A DNA stretch of 64,000 nt from Allorhizobium undicola ORS 992 = ATCC 700741 (GTDB lineage: Bacteria; Pseudomonadota; Alphaproteobacteria; Rhizobiales; Rhizobiaceae), in assembly GCF_000621665.1 (NCBI RefSeq), contig NZ_JHXQ01000019.1, forward strand, positions 1-64,000, in the 5' to 3' direction. Both the position numbers and the translations under genes were made by a program. Of this stretch, positions 27,721 through 37,351 are shown piece by piece (the stretch's first letter is position 1; each line of letters opens with the position of its first letter). The notes under the pieces were generated by a model, which saw only the letters and a list, made by a program, of their open reading frames with translations, was not told where the DNA came from and did not search any database.

Positions 27721-28314
27721 ACCCACAACCAGAGACCTTTCCACGCGAACGCGGAGCAAACTGTAAAAGCTCCAAAAGCATAGCATATGCTTTCGAAACC
27801 GGTTTCCCGCCTGAAGCCCCCGTCAGGCTGAAGTTCACCACCGCATTTGTCCATGACACATTTTGCATGATGAATGTACGCGGCCTTTCGGGCAATACTG
27901 GGACAGCGAGCACAACCGGCAGATCGGGAAAGAAACCCCTCGTCGCGTTTCGGAAAAACGCTGCAAAGGTCATTGAATATCTTCCCTTATTTCTCACCTG
28001 ATCCCGCATCCGGCGCCCCATCTCCAGCGCCGGAAAACAAGAGGTCTCCCTGCGCGTAAAAAGAGTTGCTCCGCCTTTGTGGCGGGATTCGGACAAAATG
28101 GCCATTCCCAATGCGGCACATGAACTATGACTCTTCCGTTGCGAAAAAGACACAGGCTGATCAGTCACTTTCTGGCGGTTATTCTTGGGGTTTGGGTAAA
28201 TCACAAGTAAAGAAGGGCGTTTTGACACCAGAAAGCCAGAGCCGTGCCTATGAACCTGCGTCCACCAGCACGGCCCCAACCGCTTGTTTCAAACTCTTTG
28301 CTGAGCCAGGGTCT
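27721..28314. other. Gene-free interval between exoR and the FadL-type gene
   Basis: No open frame with family features is seen in these 594 bases; a 190-codon minus-strand frame has no recognisable domain and runs through the exoR leader. The interval should contain the exoR promoter and a leader. I see no strong hairpin with a T run. Confidence 0.5.
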
Positions 28315-29469
28315 TCAGAACTTGATCTGATAGGAACCCGCCACGGCATAGGCCCAATCGCCGCCAGCCGTCGCATCGAAAGAGGCACCCTTGGAATAGC
28401 TCTGGCTGCCCGAGGTCAGGTAGCTCACACCGGCGCCGATCCGAAGGTCGCCGGGTCCGAGCTTGATCTGGGCGCCAACCGCCAGCGTCCAGGTATCGGT
28501 CATGATGTCGGCGCCGTTGCCCACACCCTTGTCCCAGGTCACGTTGACGGTGCCGGCCACGCGGTCGTTGAACTTGTGCGCTACGCCCGCCTGAATGGTC
28601 CAGCCGTCCTTCCAGAAATAATCATCCTGCTGATCGCCAATACCGGTAATGTTGTAGTTCAGCGTCTGGAGAACGCTCCAGTCGGTCCACTTCACCGAAC
28701 CATAAGCCAGCCAGCCCGGCGCAATACCGCTTTGCAGGCTGAGCTTCAAAGTCTGCGGAAGCGTTCCTGTTCCATAGGCCGAAACGGGCGAGCTTCCCAG
28801 AAGTGCCGCCAGAGCGCCCGGCGTGAAATCGCCATCGGCCTCCTGCTTGACTTGCGAACGATACATCAACTGCGCGCGCATCGCATATTCGGGAATGTCG
28901 TAGCCTACCCCCAAACGATAGCCTGCCGCAGCACTGTCTTCGAGATGCAGCGTGCCGTAATAGGATTCCGCCGTGTAGTCGAAGTCCTGAACGAAACCGC
29001 CACCGATGAGGTAAAGTTTACCGGGGCCAACCTGGAAATTCACGGCACAGGTGCCGCCATATTCGTTGGTGATGAAGTGCTTCTTGGTGTAATAGTTCAC
29101 GCTGCCGTCCGCAGCGCCGGAAATCTGGTCAGCCAGCTGTGCGGCGGCACCGTAATCAGACGAGGCGCCGAAGGGCTGGGTATAAGTGAAGGCGCAACCC
29201 AGCGCGCTGGAAATCTGTACCTTCGCGGCAACGCTGGGGATCCAGTAGCTATCCGAAAACGTGCCATCGGTTGATTTCGCGCCACGAATTGTATCGAATT
29301 TCCGCTCCGGAGATACGAAAACCGCCCCCGCCCGGGCATTCACCGTACCATCTTCAAAAAGAATATCCGTATCGGCTTCGCCGCGCGAAAAACCGCCCGC
29401 CTGCGCCTGAACCGTGAAGGCTGCCACCCCCAGAAGCGCCGCGATGCCCATCTTGAACTCTGAACGCAT
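28315..29469 (-). CDS. OmpP1/FadL/TodX family outer membrane protein
   Basis: From ATG 29469 (MRSEFKMGIAALLGVAAF) the protein has 384 residues, with a signal peptide ending near VQAQA-GGFSRG. The rest alternates polar and hydrophobic residues as in a beta-barrel and ends with a terminal phenylalanine (SYQIKF), the outer-membrane insertion signal. The block GYRLGVGYDIPEYAMRAQLMYRS is typical of FadL-type channels for long-chain fatty acids or other hydrophobic compounds. It is monocistronic. The substrate is not predictable. Confidence 0.82.
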   Translation of the reverse strand: MRSEFKMGIAALLGVAAFTVQAQAGGFSRGEADTDILFEDGTVNARAGAVFVSPERKFDTIRGAKSTDGTFSDSYWIPSVAAKVQISSALGCAFTYTQPFGASSDYGAAAQLADQISGAADGSVNYYTKKHFITNEYGGTCAVNFQVGPGKLYLIGGGFVQDFDYTAESYYGTLHLEDSAAAGYRLGVGYDIPEYAMRAQLMYRSQVKQEADGDFTPGALAALLGSSPVSAYGTGTLPQTLKLSLQSGIAPGWLAYGSVKWTDWSVLQTLNYNITGIGDQQDDYFWKDGWTIQAGVAHKFNDRVAGTVNVTWDKGVGNGADIMTDTWTLAVGAQIKLGPGDLRIGAGVSYLTSGSQSYSKGASFDATAGGDWAYAVAGSYQIKF

Positions 29470-29817
29470 GTTATTCCCCGCTCTCCAAATCACTCTGAGG
29501 TCAGTCTATAATCGAGTTTTGAAAAAACAAACTCTCGCCACAAAAGCGGCGCGAGTCGGCCTTCATTGCAAATTTACGTAGCGTTTTCGAACGACACCCC
29601 TGTGATGGCAAGGGAAAAATCGTTTGTTCCAAAACATAACGAAAACACATCGCTTTTTAGATTATTTTTTCACAGCAGCATAAGACCGTGGCACCCTTGC
29701 AACAGCGGAAATTTTACGCACAAGGAAGATAAAAGCTGTGAAAACAGGCAAATTCATTGAAAGAACGAGCCTTTCAGGCGGGTTTTTATCGCAGCGCAAA
29801 AAAGGCCCCGGCAATTT

Positions 29818-29851
29818 CCAAAAAAAACGCGCGGAGCAAGACCCCACGCGC
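29818..29851 (-). terminator. Terminator after valS
   Basis: On the minus strand, GCGCG pairs with CGCGC across GTGGGG/CTCC pairing and is followed by eight T. It lies about 60 bases past the valS stop. The remainder of 29470-29817 holds only the FadL-gene promoter region. Confidence 0.75.
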
Positions 29852-29913
29852 CAGAAATAAATTTGCTCAATTTGTTGCAGCGCACACCGCAGGCGTGCGC
29901 CACCGGCAGAAGG

Positions 29914-32757
29914 TCAACCGGCTTCCGCCACGCGGCTGAGCGCGAGCTTGAGCGAGGCAAGCTGCACCTCCAGCTCGGCCTGCCGCTCGCGTTCGGCGGC
30001 CACGACCTCGGGATTGGCATTGGCCACGAATTTCTCGTTGCCAAGCTTGGCGGCGATACGGCCCATTTCCTGTTCGGCCTTCGACACGGCCTTTTCAAGC
30101 CGCGCCTTTTCCGCCGCCACATCGATAAGAGCGCCCAGCGGCAGGCAGGCCGTTGCCTCGCCCACCACGATTTGCGCCGCCCCCTTGGGCGCTTCCGCCG
30201 CAAGGCTGATGCTTTCGACACGGGCCAGCCGCTTGATGGCAGCCTCATGACGGCCCAGCCGATCCTCGGTGACGGCGTTTGCCGCCACCACGATCAGCGG
30301 CGCGACAGCGCCTGGCGGCACATTCATCTCCGCACGCGCCGAGCGGATGCCCGAAACGATGTCCACCAGCCAGTTGATGTCGGCGGCAGCCGTAGCATCG
30401 GCAAAATCTGGAGCCGGCCAATCGGCATGGCACAGCAGGGTATCGCGGCTTTTGCCCTCGCCCGCCGTATGTGCGTAAAGCTCCTCCGTCATATATGGCA
30501 TGAAGGGGTGAAGGAGCTTGTAGGTTTCTTCCAGCACGTAAGCAGCACAAGCCTGCGCCTCTGCCTTGGCGGCTGCGTCTTCACCGGCAAAAACCGGCTT
30601 CAGCAGTTCGAGATACCAATCGCAGAACTGGTTCCAGACAAAACGATAGAGCGAGGCTGCCGCATCGTTGAAACGGAAATGCTCGACCGCTTCGGTCACT
30701 TCCCGTCCGGTGCGTGTCAATTCGGTCAGGATCCAGCGGTTAACCGCCAGCGTGCTTGCCTCCGGCCGGAAGGCGGGATCGAGCTTTGCGCCGTTCATTT
30801 CGGCAAAGCGCGTCGCATTCCACAACTTGGTGCCGAAATTGCGATAACCGGCAATGCGCGCTGGATCGAGCTTCACGTCACGCCCTTGCGCGGCCATGAT
30901 TGCAAGCGTGAAGCGCAGTGCATCCGCGCCATATTCATCGATCAATTGCAGGGGATCGATGACATTGCCCTTGGACTTCGACATTTTCTGGCCGTTCTTG
31001 TCCCGCACCAGCGCGTGAACGTAGACGGTTTCAAAGGGCTCGACCGGGGTGCCGTTCTCATCCTTCATGAAATGCAGGCCCATCATCATCATCCGGGCAA
31101 CCCAGAAGAAGATGATGTCGAAGCCCGTCACCAGAACATTGGTGGGGTAATAGCGGGCCAGTTCCGGCGCCTTGTCCGGCCAGCCCAAAGTGGAAAACGG
31201 CCAGAGCGCGGAAGAGAACCAGGTATCCAGCACATCTTCGTCGCGGGTGAGGATTTCACCGGGCGCAAAGTTTTCCAGCTTTTCCTGCACCCAGGCCTTC
31301 CAGGGGCCCTCATGGGCAAGATAATGCTGAACGGCGGCATCCAGCGCCTCTTCCTCGGTTTTCTCCACGAAAACCTGTCCGTCCGGGCCGTACCAGGCGG
31401 GAATCTGATGCCCCCACCAGAGCTGGCGGGAAACGCACCAGGGCTGAATGTTTTCCATCCAGTCGTAATAGGTCTTTTCCCAGTTCTTCGGCACGAATTT
31501 CGTGCGGCCTTCCCGCACGGATGCCAGCGCAGGTTCGGCCAGCGTCTTTGCATCCACATACCATTGTTCCGTCAGGCGCGGCTCGATCGGCACGCCGCCA
31601 CGGTCGCCATGCGGCACCATGTGCTTGTGCGGCACGATCTTATCGACAAGCCCTTCGGCTTCGAGAATCTCGACAATCTTCTTGCGGGCCGCAAAACGTT
31701 CCAGCCCCTGCAATTGCGCCCAGACCATTTCCTGTTCGCGGCTGGGTGCCAGCCCTTCAAGAAACTCGTCATTATCGGTGATGGTAACAGTGCCGTCGAT
31801 ATTGAGGATATTGACCATGCGCAGGCCGGTGCGCTTGCCAACCTCGAAATCGTTGAAATCATGCGCGGGCGTCATTTTGACAGCGCCGGTCCCGGCCGTC
31901 GGATCGGCATAGTCATCTGCAACGATCGGAATACGGCGTCCGACCAGCGGCAGCACGACATGCTTGCCGATGATCGAGGCATAGCGCTCGTCCTGCGGGT
32001 TTACCGCCACGCCGGTATCGCCAAGCAGCGTTTCCGGCCGGGTGGTGGCAACCACGAGATAGTCGCGGCTTTCCCACTCCGTCGGTTTACCTTCCTCGTC
32101 AAAGGCCACCGGATGAGAATAGGTCACGCCCTCTTCCAGCGGATAGCGAAGATGCCAGAGATTGCCATTGATCTCGTGCTGCTCGACCTCCAGATCGGAA
32201 ATGGCCGTCAGCAGCTTCGGATCCCAGTTGACGAGCCGCTTGTCCTTGTAGATCAGGCCCTGCTTGTAGAGCGTGACGAAAACTTCCAGAACGGCCTTGG
32301 AAAGCCCCTCATCCATGGTGAAGCGTTCGCGTGACCAGTCACAGGAGGCGCCGAGGCGCTTCAACTGGTTGAAAATCATGCCACCGGATTCGGCCTTCCA
32401 CTCCCACACCTTTTCGACAAAGGCATCGCGGCCCATGTCGCGACGGCCGGGAAGCTTGCGCTCGGCCAATTGCCGTTCAACCACCATCTGCGTGGCAATA
32501 CCCGCATGGTCCATGCCCGGCTGCCACAACACATCCTTGCCGCGCATCCGCTCGAAACGCACCATGATGTCCTGAAGCGTATTGTTGAGCGCGTGCCCCA
32601 TATGCAGCGAGCCGGTTACATTCGGCGGCGGGATCACGATGGTGAACGTCTCCGCACCCGGCTTGGCATTGGCACCGGCACGGAAGGCATTCGCCTCATC
32701 CCAGGCCTTGGCGATCTTTGGTTCGACGGAAGCGGAATCGTAGGTCTTCTCGAGCAT
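29914..32757 (-). CDS. valS: Valyl-tRNA synthetase
   Basis: A class I synthetase of 947 residues from ATG 32757 (MLEKTYDSASVEPKIAKAW); an in-frame ATG at 32772 adds five residues. The HIGH motif is PNVTGSLHMGHALNN (about residues 44-58), the KMSKS motif is QKMSKSKGNV (about 603-612). Editing domain blocks (RPETLLGDTGVAV, MTPAHDFNDFEVG) and the C-terminal Val-RS coiled-coil arm (EKARLEKAVSKAEQEMGRIAAKL) are intact. Confidence 0.96.
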   Translation of the reverse strand: MLEKTYDSASVEPKIAKAWDEANAFRAGANAKPGAETFTIVIPPPNVTGSLHMGHALNNTLQDIMVRFERMRGKDVLWQPGMDHAGIATQMVVERQLAERKLPGRRDMGRDAFVEKVWEWKAESGGMIFNQLKRLGASCDWSRERFTMDEGLSKAVLEVFVTLYKQGLIYKDKRLVNWDPKLLTAISDLEVEQHEINGNLWHLRYPLEEGVTYSHPVAFDEEGKPTEWESRDYLVVATTRPETLLGDTGVAVNPQDERYASIIGKHVVLPLVGRRIPIVADDYADPTAGTGAVKMTPAHDFNDFEVGKRTGLRMVNILNIDGTVTITDNDEFLEGLAPSREQEMVWAQLQGLERFAARKKIVEILEAEGLVDKIVPHKHMVPHGDRGGVPIEPRLTEQWYVDAKTLAEPALASVREGRTKFVPKNWEKTYYDWMENIQPWCVSRQLWWGHQIPAWYGPDGQVFVEKTEEEALDAAVQHYLAHEGPWKAWVQEKLENFAPGEILTRDEDVLDTWFSSALWPFSTLGWPDKAPELARYYPTNVLVTGFDIIFFWVARMMMMGLHFMKDENGTPVEPFETVYVHALVRDKNGQKMSKSKGNVIDPLQLIDEYGADALRFTLAIMAAQGRDVKLDPARIAGYRNFGTKLWNATRFAEMNGAKLDPAFRPEASTLAVNRWILTELTRTGREVTEAVEHFRFNDAAASLYRFVWNQFCDWYLELLKPVFAGEDAAAKAEAQACAAYVLEETYKLLHPFMPYMTEELYAHTAGEGKSRDTLLCHADWPAPDFADATAAADINWLVDIVSGIRSARAEMNVPPGAVAPLIVVAANAVTEDRLGRHEAAIKRLARVESISLAAEAPKGAAQIVVGEATACLPLGALIDVAAEKARLEKAVSKAEQEMGRIAAKLGNEKFVANANPEVVAAERERQAELEVQLASLKLALSRVAEAG

Positions 32758-32974
32758 TTTCTTGCCAGACATTTGTGGAAATCAGCGTTGTGTAAAGCGG
32801 ACCCGTCCGGCAGAGTCAAGGATAATACCGAGGCGCGATGAAGCCGATACCGCCCCGCCCTGAAGGGAATTCGATTCTCTCAATCAGCTCAGGGAGTTGA
32901 GGCCGCAGAGCTGATCCCTTCAGATGGCTAATTGTGAGCTTTCAGGAGGTTGTCCATTCGGAGCAGATTTAGGA

Positions 32975-33063
32975 GACCGGAGTGAAACGACGATCGGCAA
33001 GATTATGCTTCAAAAAGAAAAGGTTAAAGCGCTGATCTCATTCAATCAGATCGGCGCTTTAAT
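32975..33063 (-). repeat. Interspersed repeat family C, copy 2
   Basis: Reverse complement of this stretch matches 19468-19555, including the palindrome around CTGATTGAAT and the tail TGAAGCATAATCTTGCCGAT. It begins 3 bases after the popZ stop, so its hairpin probably terminates popZ transcription. The rest of 32773-32974 shows no gene. Confidence 0.75.
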
Positions 33064-33066
33064 ACT

Positions 33067-33831
33067 CTAACGTCGCGGCCCGCGGGCAATGCGCTCTATC
33101 TCCTCGCGCACCAGACGCTCCACCATGGTTGGCAGGTTATCGTCCAGCCATTCCTGCAACATTGGCCGCAGCATGGATTCGGCAATTTCATCAAGCGACC
33201 GGCGCTGCTGGCCATCGACAGCAGCGGCAAGCTCTTCAAACGAACGGGCAACCTGCGCGCCCGCCTGGAAGGATAAAAGATTGCGGGCTTCCGGCTGGGC
33301 TTCGGCTACGGGGGCCGCTACCGCCATCACGGGTGCCTGCGGCTGCTCACGAACAGGCGGCGCTTCATAACGTTCCGCGGCAAAGGCCGGTACGCCGACC
33401 GGGCCGGCATCGAGAGCGCCGCGCAATTCCGGCATCAGCGGGGCTGACGTCGAGGGAGAGTGGGCACGCGGCGCATTCAGCAGATGCTCCGAAGCCGCCG
33501 CCATCGGGCTGTGATGAGGCTCGTCAGCGACATTTTCGCCGCGCTCGGATGCCGCCCGCACGCGCGCTGCAAGATCGGCCAGCGAGACGTTTTTCTGCGG
33601 CGCACGTCCCGCGTCACTTTCAACGAAAGGCGTACCCGGCTGGTTGGCGGGCACCGGAAGGTCAAGTGGAGAGCCAAAGCCTTCGGCGTCTGTTTCCGGC
33701 AAGTCGGCATCGAAGGATGCCATGGGTTCGAAGCCGCGCGCGGCGGGCGCTTCATTGCTTTCGATGATTCGGCGAATGGAGGCCAGAATCTCCTCCATGG
33801 ACGGTTCACGCGATACATTCGGCTGTGCCAT
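33067..33831 (-). CDS. popZ: PopZ-type polar organising protein (DUF2497)
   Basis: From ATG 33831 the protein has 254 residues. The N-terminal helix SREPSMEEILASIRRIIE (about residues 6-23) and the C-terminal block MLQEWLDDNLPTMVERLVREEIERIARG (the oligomerisation region) are the two conserved parts of PopZ; between them is an acidic Pro/Ala-rich disordered linker. PopZ forms a cell-pole matrix that anchors the chromosome origin. The longer frame to 33909 lacks homology-type sequence. Flanked by valS and the bepC region, same strand. Confidence 0.88.
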   Translation of the reverse strand: MAQPNVSREPSMEEILASIRRIIESNEAPAARGFEPMASFDADLPETDAEGFGSPLDLPVPANQPGTPFVESDAGRAPQKNVSLADLAARVRAASERGENVADEPHHSPMAAASEHLLNAPRAHSPSTSAPLMPELRGALDAGPVGVPAFAAERYEAPPVREQPQAPVMAVAAPVAEAQPEARNLLSFQAGAQVARSFEELAAAVDGQQRRSLDEIAESMLRPMLQEWLDDNLPTMVERLVREEIERIARGPRR

Positions 33832-34090
33832 GACTATCCCCGTTATCCTATGCAGCCGGTCCAGGAATTGTTCACGTCCGAGCCGCGAGGGCAAAACGGA
33901 GACTTTCAACCCGCTTGCCCTGCATCAAAGGCAAATCATGGGGTTTGAAAATCACCAACCGGACGATGCCGGAACGGACGCGGCCAAAGCGCATGTGACC
34001 AATTGATTCGGTTTCACTTTAGGATACGCCTTTTCGCAAGAAAATCTCTCCTGGCTCCGCGAAAGGCACAATGCACAGTTTTATCAGCCC

Positions 34091-34193
34091 ACGGCGCCCT
34101 GCGTTTGACGAAACGCGGAAAGGACGAGCTAGTACTTTAAATCACCTGCATAATCCGTATCTTAAATCGAGTCCGATTTAAGGAATGATGCAG
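34091..34193 (-). repeat. Palindromic repeat related to the 105-bp family (Bru-RS1-like)
   Basis: Reverse complement begins CTGCATCATTCCTTAAATCG, contains CGATTTAAG and GGATTATGCAG, and ends in GCGTTT-GTC-AAACGC with a GGCGCCGTG tail. It follows the plan of the three 105-bp repeats but is about 103 bp and clearly diverged. The two sizes fit the published Bru-RS1/Bru-RS2 pair. It starts 20 bases after the bepC stop. Confidence 0.65.
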
Positions 34194-34214
34194 CAAGCCC
34201 GACCGCTCGATGCA

Positions 34215-35633
34215 TCACTTCTTGTCCGTGGTGGCCCGCATACCGAACCACTTGTCCTTTACTTCTTCATAATGCACTTCCGGATGATACTCGGCCACCT
34301 GGAGGCCCTGGCTCTTCACTGTCAAGGCGCCGGTCGCCGCCAGAACGGCATAGCTGGCAACAACCTGATTGCTCTGATAGGTCACAAGGCTTTCCTGCGC
34401 CTCCAGCACCACCTGCTGGGCGTTAAGAACGTCCAGCGTGGTTTTCTGGCCAACATTGCGTTCCTCGATCACGCCTTGAAGAGCAAGCTTTGCCGCTTCA
34501 ACCTGCTTGCGGCCGGAGGAAATGGCAGCCGTTGCAGCCTCCATCTGCGCATAGGCGGACGTAACCTGCTTCTGCACGCTAAGGCGGGCCACATCCACCT
34601 GCAATTCCTGCGCGCCGACATTTTCCTTGGCCTTGCGGATCTGGCCATATTCCGAACCGCCCTGATAGATCGGCACCTGCACGCGCGCGGTAATGGTGGC
34701 GGCGGAATAGTCACGGTCACTGGAAGGGCGGTCATCGGTGACGTGGCGGCCCACTGTTCCCTGAAGCGAAACACCCGGCAGCATGGAGCCTTCGGCCGAT
34801 TTCACCTGATACTGCGCCGAGGAAACGGCATGTTGGGCGGCAAGCACGCTGGGATGCTGCATCATGCCAAGCTTGACGGCGCTATCGAGGTTGGCGGGCA
34901 AGGCCTTGGTGGCTCTTGCGGGCTGTTTGACTCCCTTGGGCGCCTCGCCCACGATCTGCACATAGGTTGCCTGGCTCTGCTTGAGCTGCGCAATGGCGGC
35001 GGCAAGCTGGGCCTGTGCGCCTGCCAGCTGCGCTTCGGCCTGCGCCACGTCGGTGCGGGTGCCCTCGCCGACCTGCAAGCGGGCCTGCGCGGCGCGAAGC
35101 TGTTCCTGAAGGAATTTCAGGTTCTGGCGACGAATATCCTCGATCTGCTGGTCGCGGGCGACATCGCTATAGGCTTCGGCGGCGGAATAGAGAATCTGGA
35201 TTTCATTGGCGCGCAGGCTCTCACGGCTGGAAAGCACGTTCGATTCGGCGGAGCGCACATTGTTGAGGGTCTGGAACCCGTCGAAAATCATCTGGGTCAG
35301 GACCAGCTGGTTATCGACCGTATAGAAACTGTTCGAAAGCCCTTCGGCATAGGGCTTGAAGTGCCCCGTCGAGCTTTGCACGGCCGTACTCTGGAAGCCC
35401 AGCGTTGGCCGGAAACCTGCCTTGGCGATCGTCACATTCTCATCCGTGGCGCGCAAAGCCGCGCGAACGGAATTCAAATCGGGATTGTTGGCGTAAGCCT
35501 TTTCCATCGCCCCGAAAATGGTATCGGCGCTTGCGCTCAGCGGCTGGCCGAAAAATACCGGCAAAACGGAAAGAATGCAGGCGCAACGCCGAAACCGCGC
35601 AGCAAAATGGACACGTAAAACCAAGCCAGCCAC
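34215..35633 (-). CDS. bepC: TolC-family outer membrane efflux protein BepC
   Basis: An outer-membrane channel partner of drug-efflux pumps; BepC is the TolC homologue described in Brucella suis. The GTG at 35633 is chosen because GGAG lies 6 bases ahead, giving 472 residues with a signal peptide ending at PLSASA-DTIFGAM. Two TolC repeats are visible: LNSVRAALRATDENVTIAKAGFRP and, in the second half, QYQVKSAEGSMLPGVSLQG, each with long helical stretches. It is monocistronic. No pump genes are adjacent. Confidence 0.9.
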   Translation of the reverse strand: MAGLVLRVHFAARFRRCACILSVLPVFFGQPLSASADTIFGAMEKAYANNPDLNSVRAALRATDENVTIAKAGFRPTLGFQSTAVQSSTGHFKPYAEGLSNSFYTVDNQLVLTQMIFDGFQTLNNVRSAESNVLSSRESLRANEIQILYSAAEAYSDVARDQQIEDIRRQNLKFLQEQLRAAQARLQVGEGTRTDVAQAEAQLAGAQAQLAAAIAQLKQSQATYVQIVGEAPKGVKQPARATKALPANLDSAVKLGMMQHPSVLAAQHAVSSAQYQVKSAEGSMLPGVSLQGTVGRHVTDDRPSSDRDYSAATITARVQVPIYQGGSEYGQIRKAKENVGAQELQVDVARLSVQKQVTSAYAQMEAATAAISSGRKQVEAAKLALQGVIEERNVGQKTTLDVLNAQQVVLEAQESLVTYQSNQVVASYAVLAATGALTVKSQGLQVAEYHPEVHYEEVKDKWFGMRATTDKK

Positions 35634-35882
35634 AGAATTCTCCAACCTATCATGGCAGAACAGACGGATCGCTTCACCCTGCATGGCTCCGAAACCGAGA
35701 TTCGCCGATCCGGATAGAACCCAGCGCGCCCAAGACTGTCAACGGAAGACATGCAGTCAATACCGACTAATTCTAGTGGAATCACCCTATCCTTGCGGGA
35801 GGGACATAAAACCAATGCCGTAAGGTTGGCGGTGCGGCATTGCGCGAAGCTTGCCGCAACTCACCCTTTTGCCGCGAGGTCA

Positions 35883-35907
35883 CAAAAAAGGCCGGGAAAT
35901 CCCGGCC
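35883..35907 (-). terminator. Terminator after the second pcm-like gene
   Basis: GGCCGGG (35890-35896) pairs with CCCGGCC (35901-35907) around four bases; on the minus strand it is followed by TTTTTT. It lies ~50 bases past the stop at 35955. The interval 35634-35882 otherwise holds only the bepC promoter region. Confidence 0.85.
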
Positions 35908-35954
35908 CTGTTTTAAGGGTTCCCAATCCGGCTGCTGCCTTGCGGCAGGACTGT

Positions 35955-36608
35955 TCAGAACACGAATTCCGCCGCCTTGCGGAAGCCCGGAAGCGGGCGC
36001 ACCGAGGCATTGAAGGAGGGCGTTCCGGCAACGGCGCCCGCAGCCTTGACGAACAGCGTGGCGCGGGCCGCATGACCGTAGCCGACAACGGCAAGGAGAC
36101 GGCCGCCTTCCGGCAATTGGGCAAACAATGCTTCCGGCAGCTCTTCCACGGCGCCATTCACGAAAATGAGGTCGTAGGGACCTTCCTTCGCATAGCCGGC
36201 CTCAAGCGCGCCGCTGACGACCGACACGTTGGAACAGTCGTGGGCGGCAAGGTTGTCCTTCGCCTTTTCGGCAAGGGCGGCATCGCTTTCCAGCGCCACC
36301 ACCTTGCCGGCGAGGCGCGACAGAAGCGCGGCGACATAGCCCGTTCCGGTGCCGATTTCCAGCACGCGATCCTGCCGGGTGATTTCAGCAAGCTGCAACA
36401 GCTTTGCCAGCGGCGACGGCTCCATGATGTAGCGGTCGGGGGCGATCTGCAAATCCTCGTCCACATAGGCCACGGGCTTCAGCGCTTCGTCCACGAAGTC
36501 CTGACGCGGCACGGAAAGGAAGGCCGAAAGCACGGAATGAGAGGTTACGTCCGTCGTGCGCAGCTGGCTCTCCACCATCTTCACGCGGGCTGCTTCGAAG
36601 TCGATCAT
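35955..36608 (-). CDS. Protein-L-isoaspartate O-methyltransferase-like protein, second paralogue
   Basis: From ATG 36608 (MIDFEAARVKMVESQLRTTDV) the protein has 217 residues. The SAM motif is VLEIGTGTGYVAALLSRLAG (about residues 82-101) and PRQDFVDEALKPVAYVDEDL resembles the substrate loop of the PCMT family. It differs from the surE-linked pcm at 11883 and carries ENNAPV-like replacements such as FVNGAVEELPEAL. By annotation habit it is called PCMT, but actual isoaspartate activity is uncertain. It is encoded directly upstream of bepC on the same strand, with a terminator between. Confidence 0.82.
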   Translation of the reverse strand: MIDFEAARVKMVESQLRTTDVTSHSVLSAFLSVPRQDFVDEALKPVAYVDEDLQIAPDRYIMEPSPLAKLLQLAEITRQDRVLEIGTGTGYVAALLSRLAGKVVALESDAALAEKAKDNLAAHDCSNVSVVSGALEAGYAKEGPYDLIFVNGAVEELPEALFAQLPEGGRLLAVVGYGHAARATLFVKAAGAVAGTPSFNASVRPLPGFRKAAEFVF

Positions 36609-36780
36609 TACGGTACCCGATCTTAAGCATGGGTTGCGTTCGAACATCGTGTTTAATCGGCGAAGGTCCGGCTTTCAAGACATGACTTCTCATCTCCCTT
36701 GGGCAAATGTGACATGGAAGGGAACAGAGCGGCAAAAAAGCAGTTCCGGTTCGGCCACGCCATGCTTCAGGAGACATGTC

Positions 36781-37148
36781 ATGACCGATTTTCACAGATA
36801 CCAGCCGGGCACCCATCCCGCCAACGCCCTGATCGTCAAGCTCTACCGCTCCGGCAACGAAATCCGGAGCCACTGCATAATTCCTTAAATCGGAATCGAT
36901 TTAAGGTGAAAATTATGCAGCAGCTTTAAAGTGTTACAGCGTCCTTTGTGCGTTTGATAAAACGCACGGCGCTGTATGTGCGCAAGACAGCCGACAGGAG
37001 CGAGGACGACACGATCTTCCCCGGCGAGGAAATGGAGCCCGAAAAGGCCTTTCGTCTGGCCCGCGACCATGCCCGCGATGGAGCGCTCATCTATGTTGAA
37101 CTGACGGAGGGCGTGGCATGGCGCAGCGAATGGGGGAAGCTGACCTGA
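36781..37148 (+). pseudogene. Small hypothetical gene split by a 105-bp repeat
   Basis: The frame from ATG 36781 (MTDFHRYQPGTHPANALIVK..., up to GNEIRS at 36870) has a good AGGAGACATGTC ribosome site but runs into the repeat at 36872 and stops. After the repeat another frame reads KTADRSEDDTIFPGEEMEPEK... to a stop at 37148. The two halves look like one ~85-residue protein interrupted by the insertion; they are in different frames with the repeat present. No domain is recognised. Either half might still be expressed alone. Confidence 0.5.
36872..36976 (+). repeat. 105-bp palindromic repeat (Bru-RS2-like), copy 1
   Basis: Two nested hairpins: CTGCATAATT/AATTATGCAG enclosing CCTTAAATCG/CGATTTAAGG, then ACAGCG/CGCTGT enclosing GTGCGTTT/AAACGCAC. 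Identical in length (105 bases) to copies at 50906 and 51927 with few substitutions. Brucella Bru-RS elements have this size, are imperfect palindromes and are known IS711 insertion sites. Confidence 0.85.
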
Positions 37149-37277
37149 ACCTTCACCCGGCTTTTCCCCATTGCCAGCGCCCTTTAGCGGAAAAATGCAC
37201 ACGAGCTGCAATAGGGACTTGCGCTGGGTTCAGATCCGTTCTAAACGCCCTGCACCACACGCAGAAACTACCGGAAC

Positions 37278-37351
37278 GGCCTCGTGGCGGAGTGGTTACG
37301 CAGAGGACTGCAAATCCTTGCATCCCGGTTCGATTCCGGGCGAGGCCTCCA
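37278..37351 (+). tRNA. tRNA-Cys (anticodon GCA)
   Basis: A 74-base cloverleaf: acceptor GGCCTCG (37278-37284) pairs with CGAGGCC (37341-37347), anticodon arm GAGGA-CTGCAAA-TCCTT with anticodon GCA, T arm CCCGG-TTCGATT-CCGGG, and encoded CCA. Confidence 0.95.

Noticed and set aside
27707-28279. A 190-codon minus-strand frame in front of exoR
   Set aside because: No domain, overlaps the exoR 5' end in another frame, weak start.
29863-32334. An 823-codon plus-strand frame opposite valS
   Set aside because: Antisense to the intact valS; no family features.
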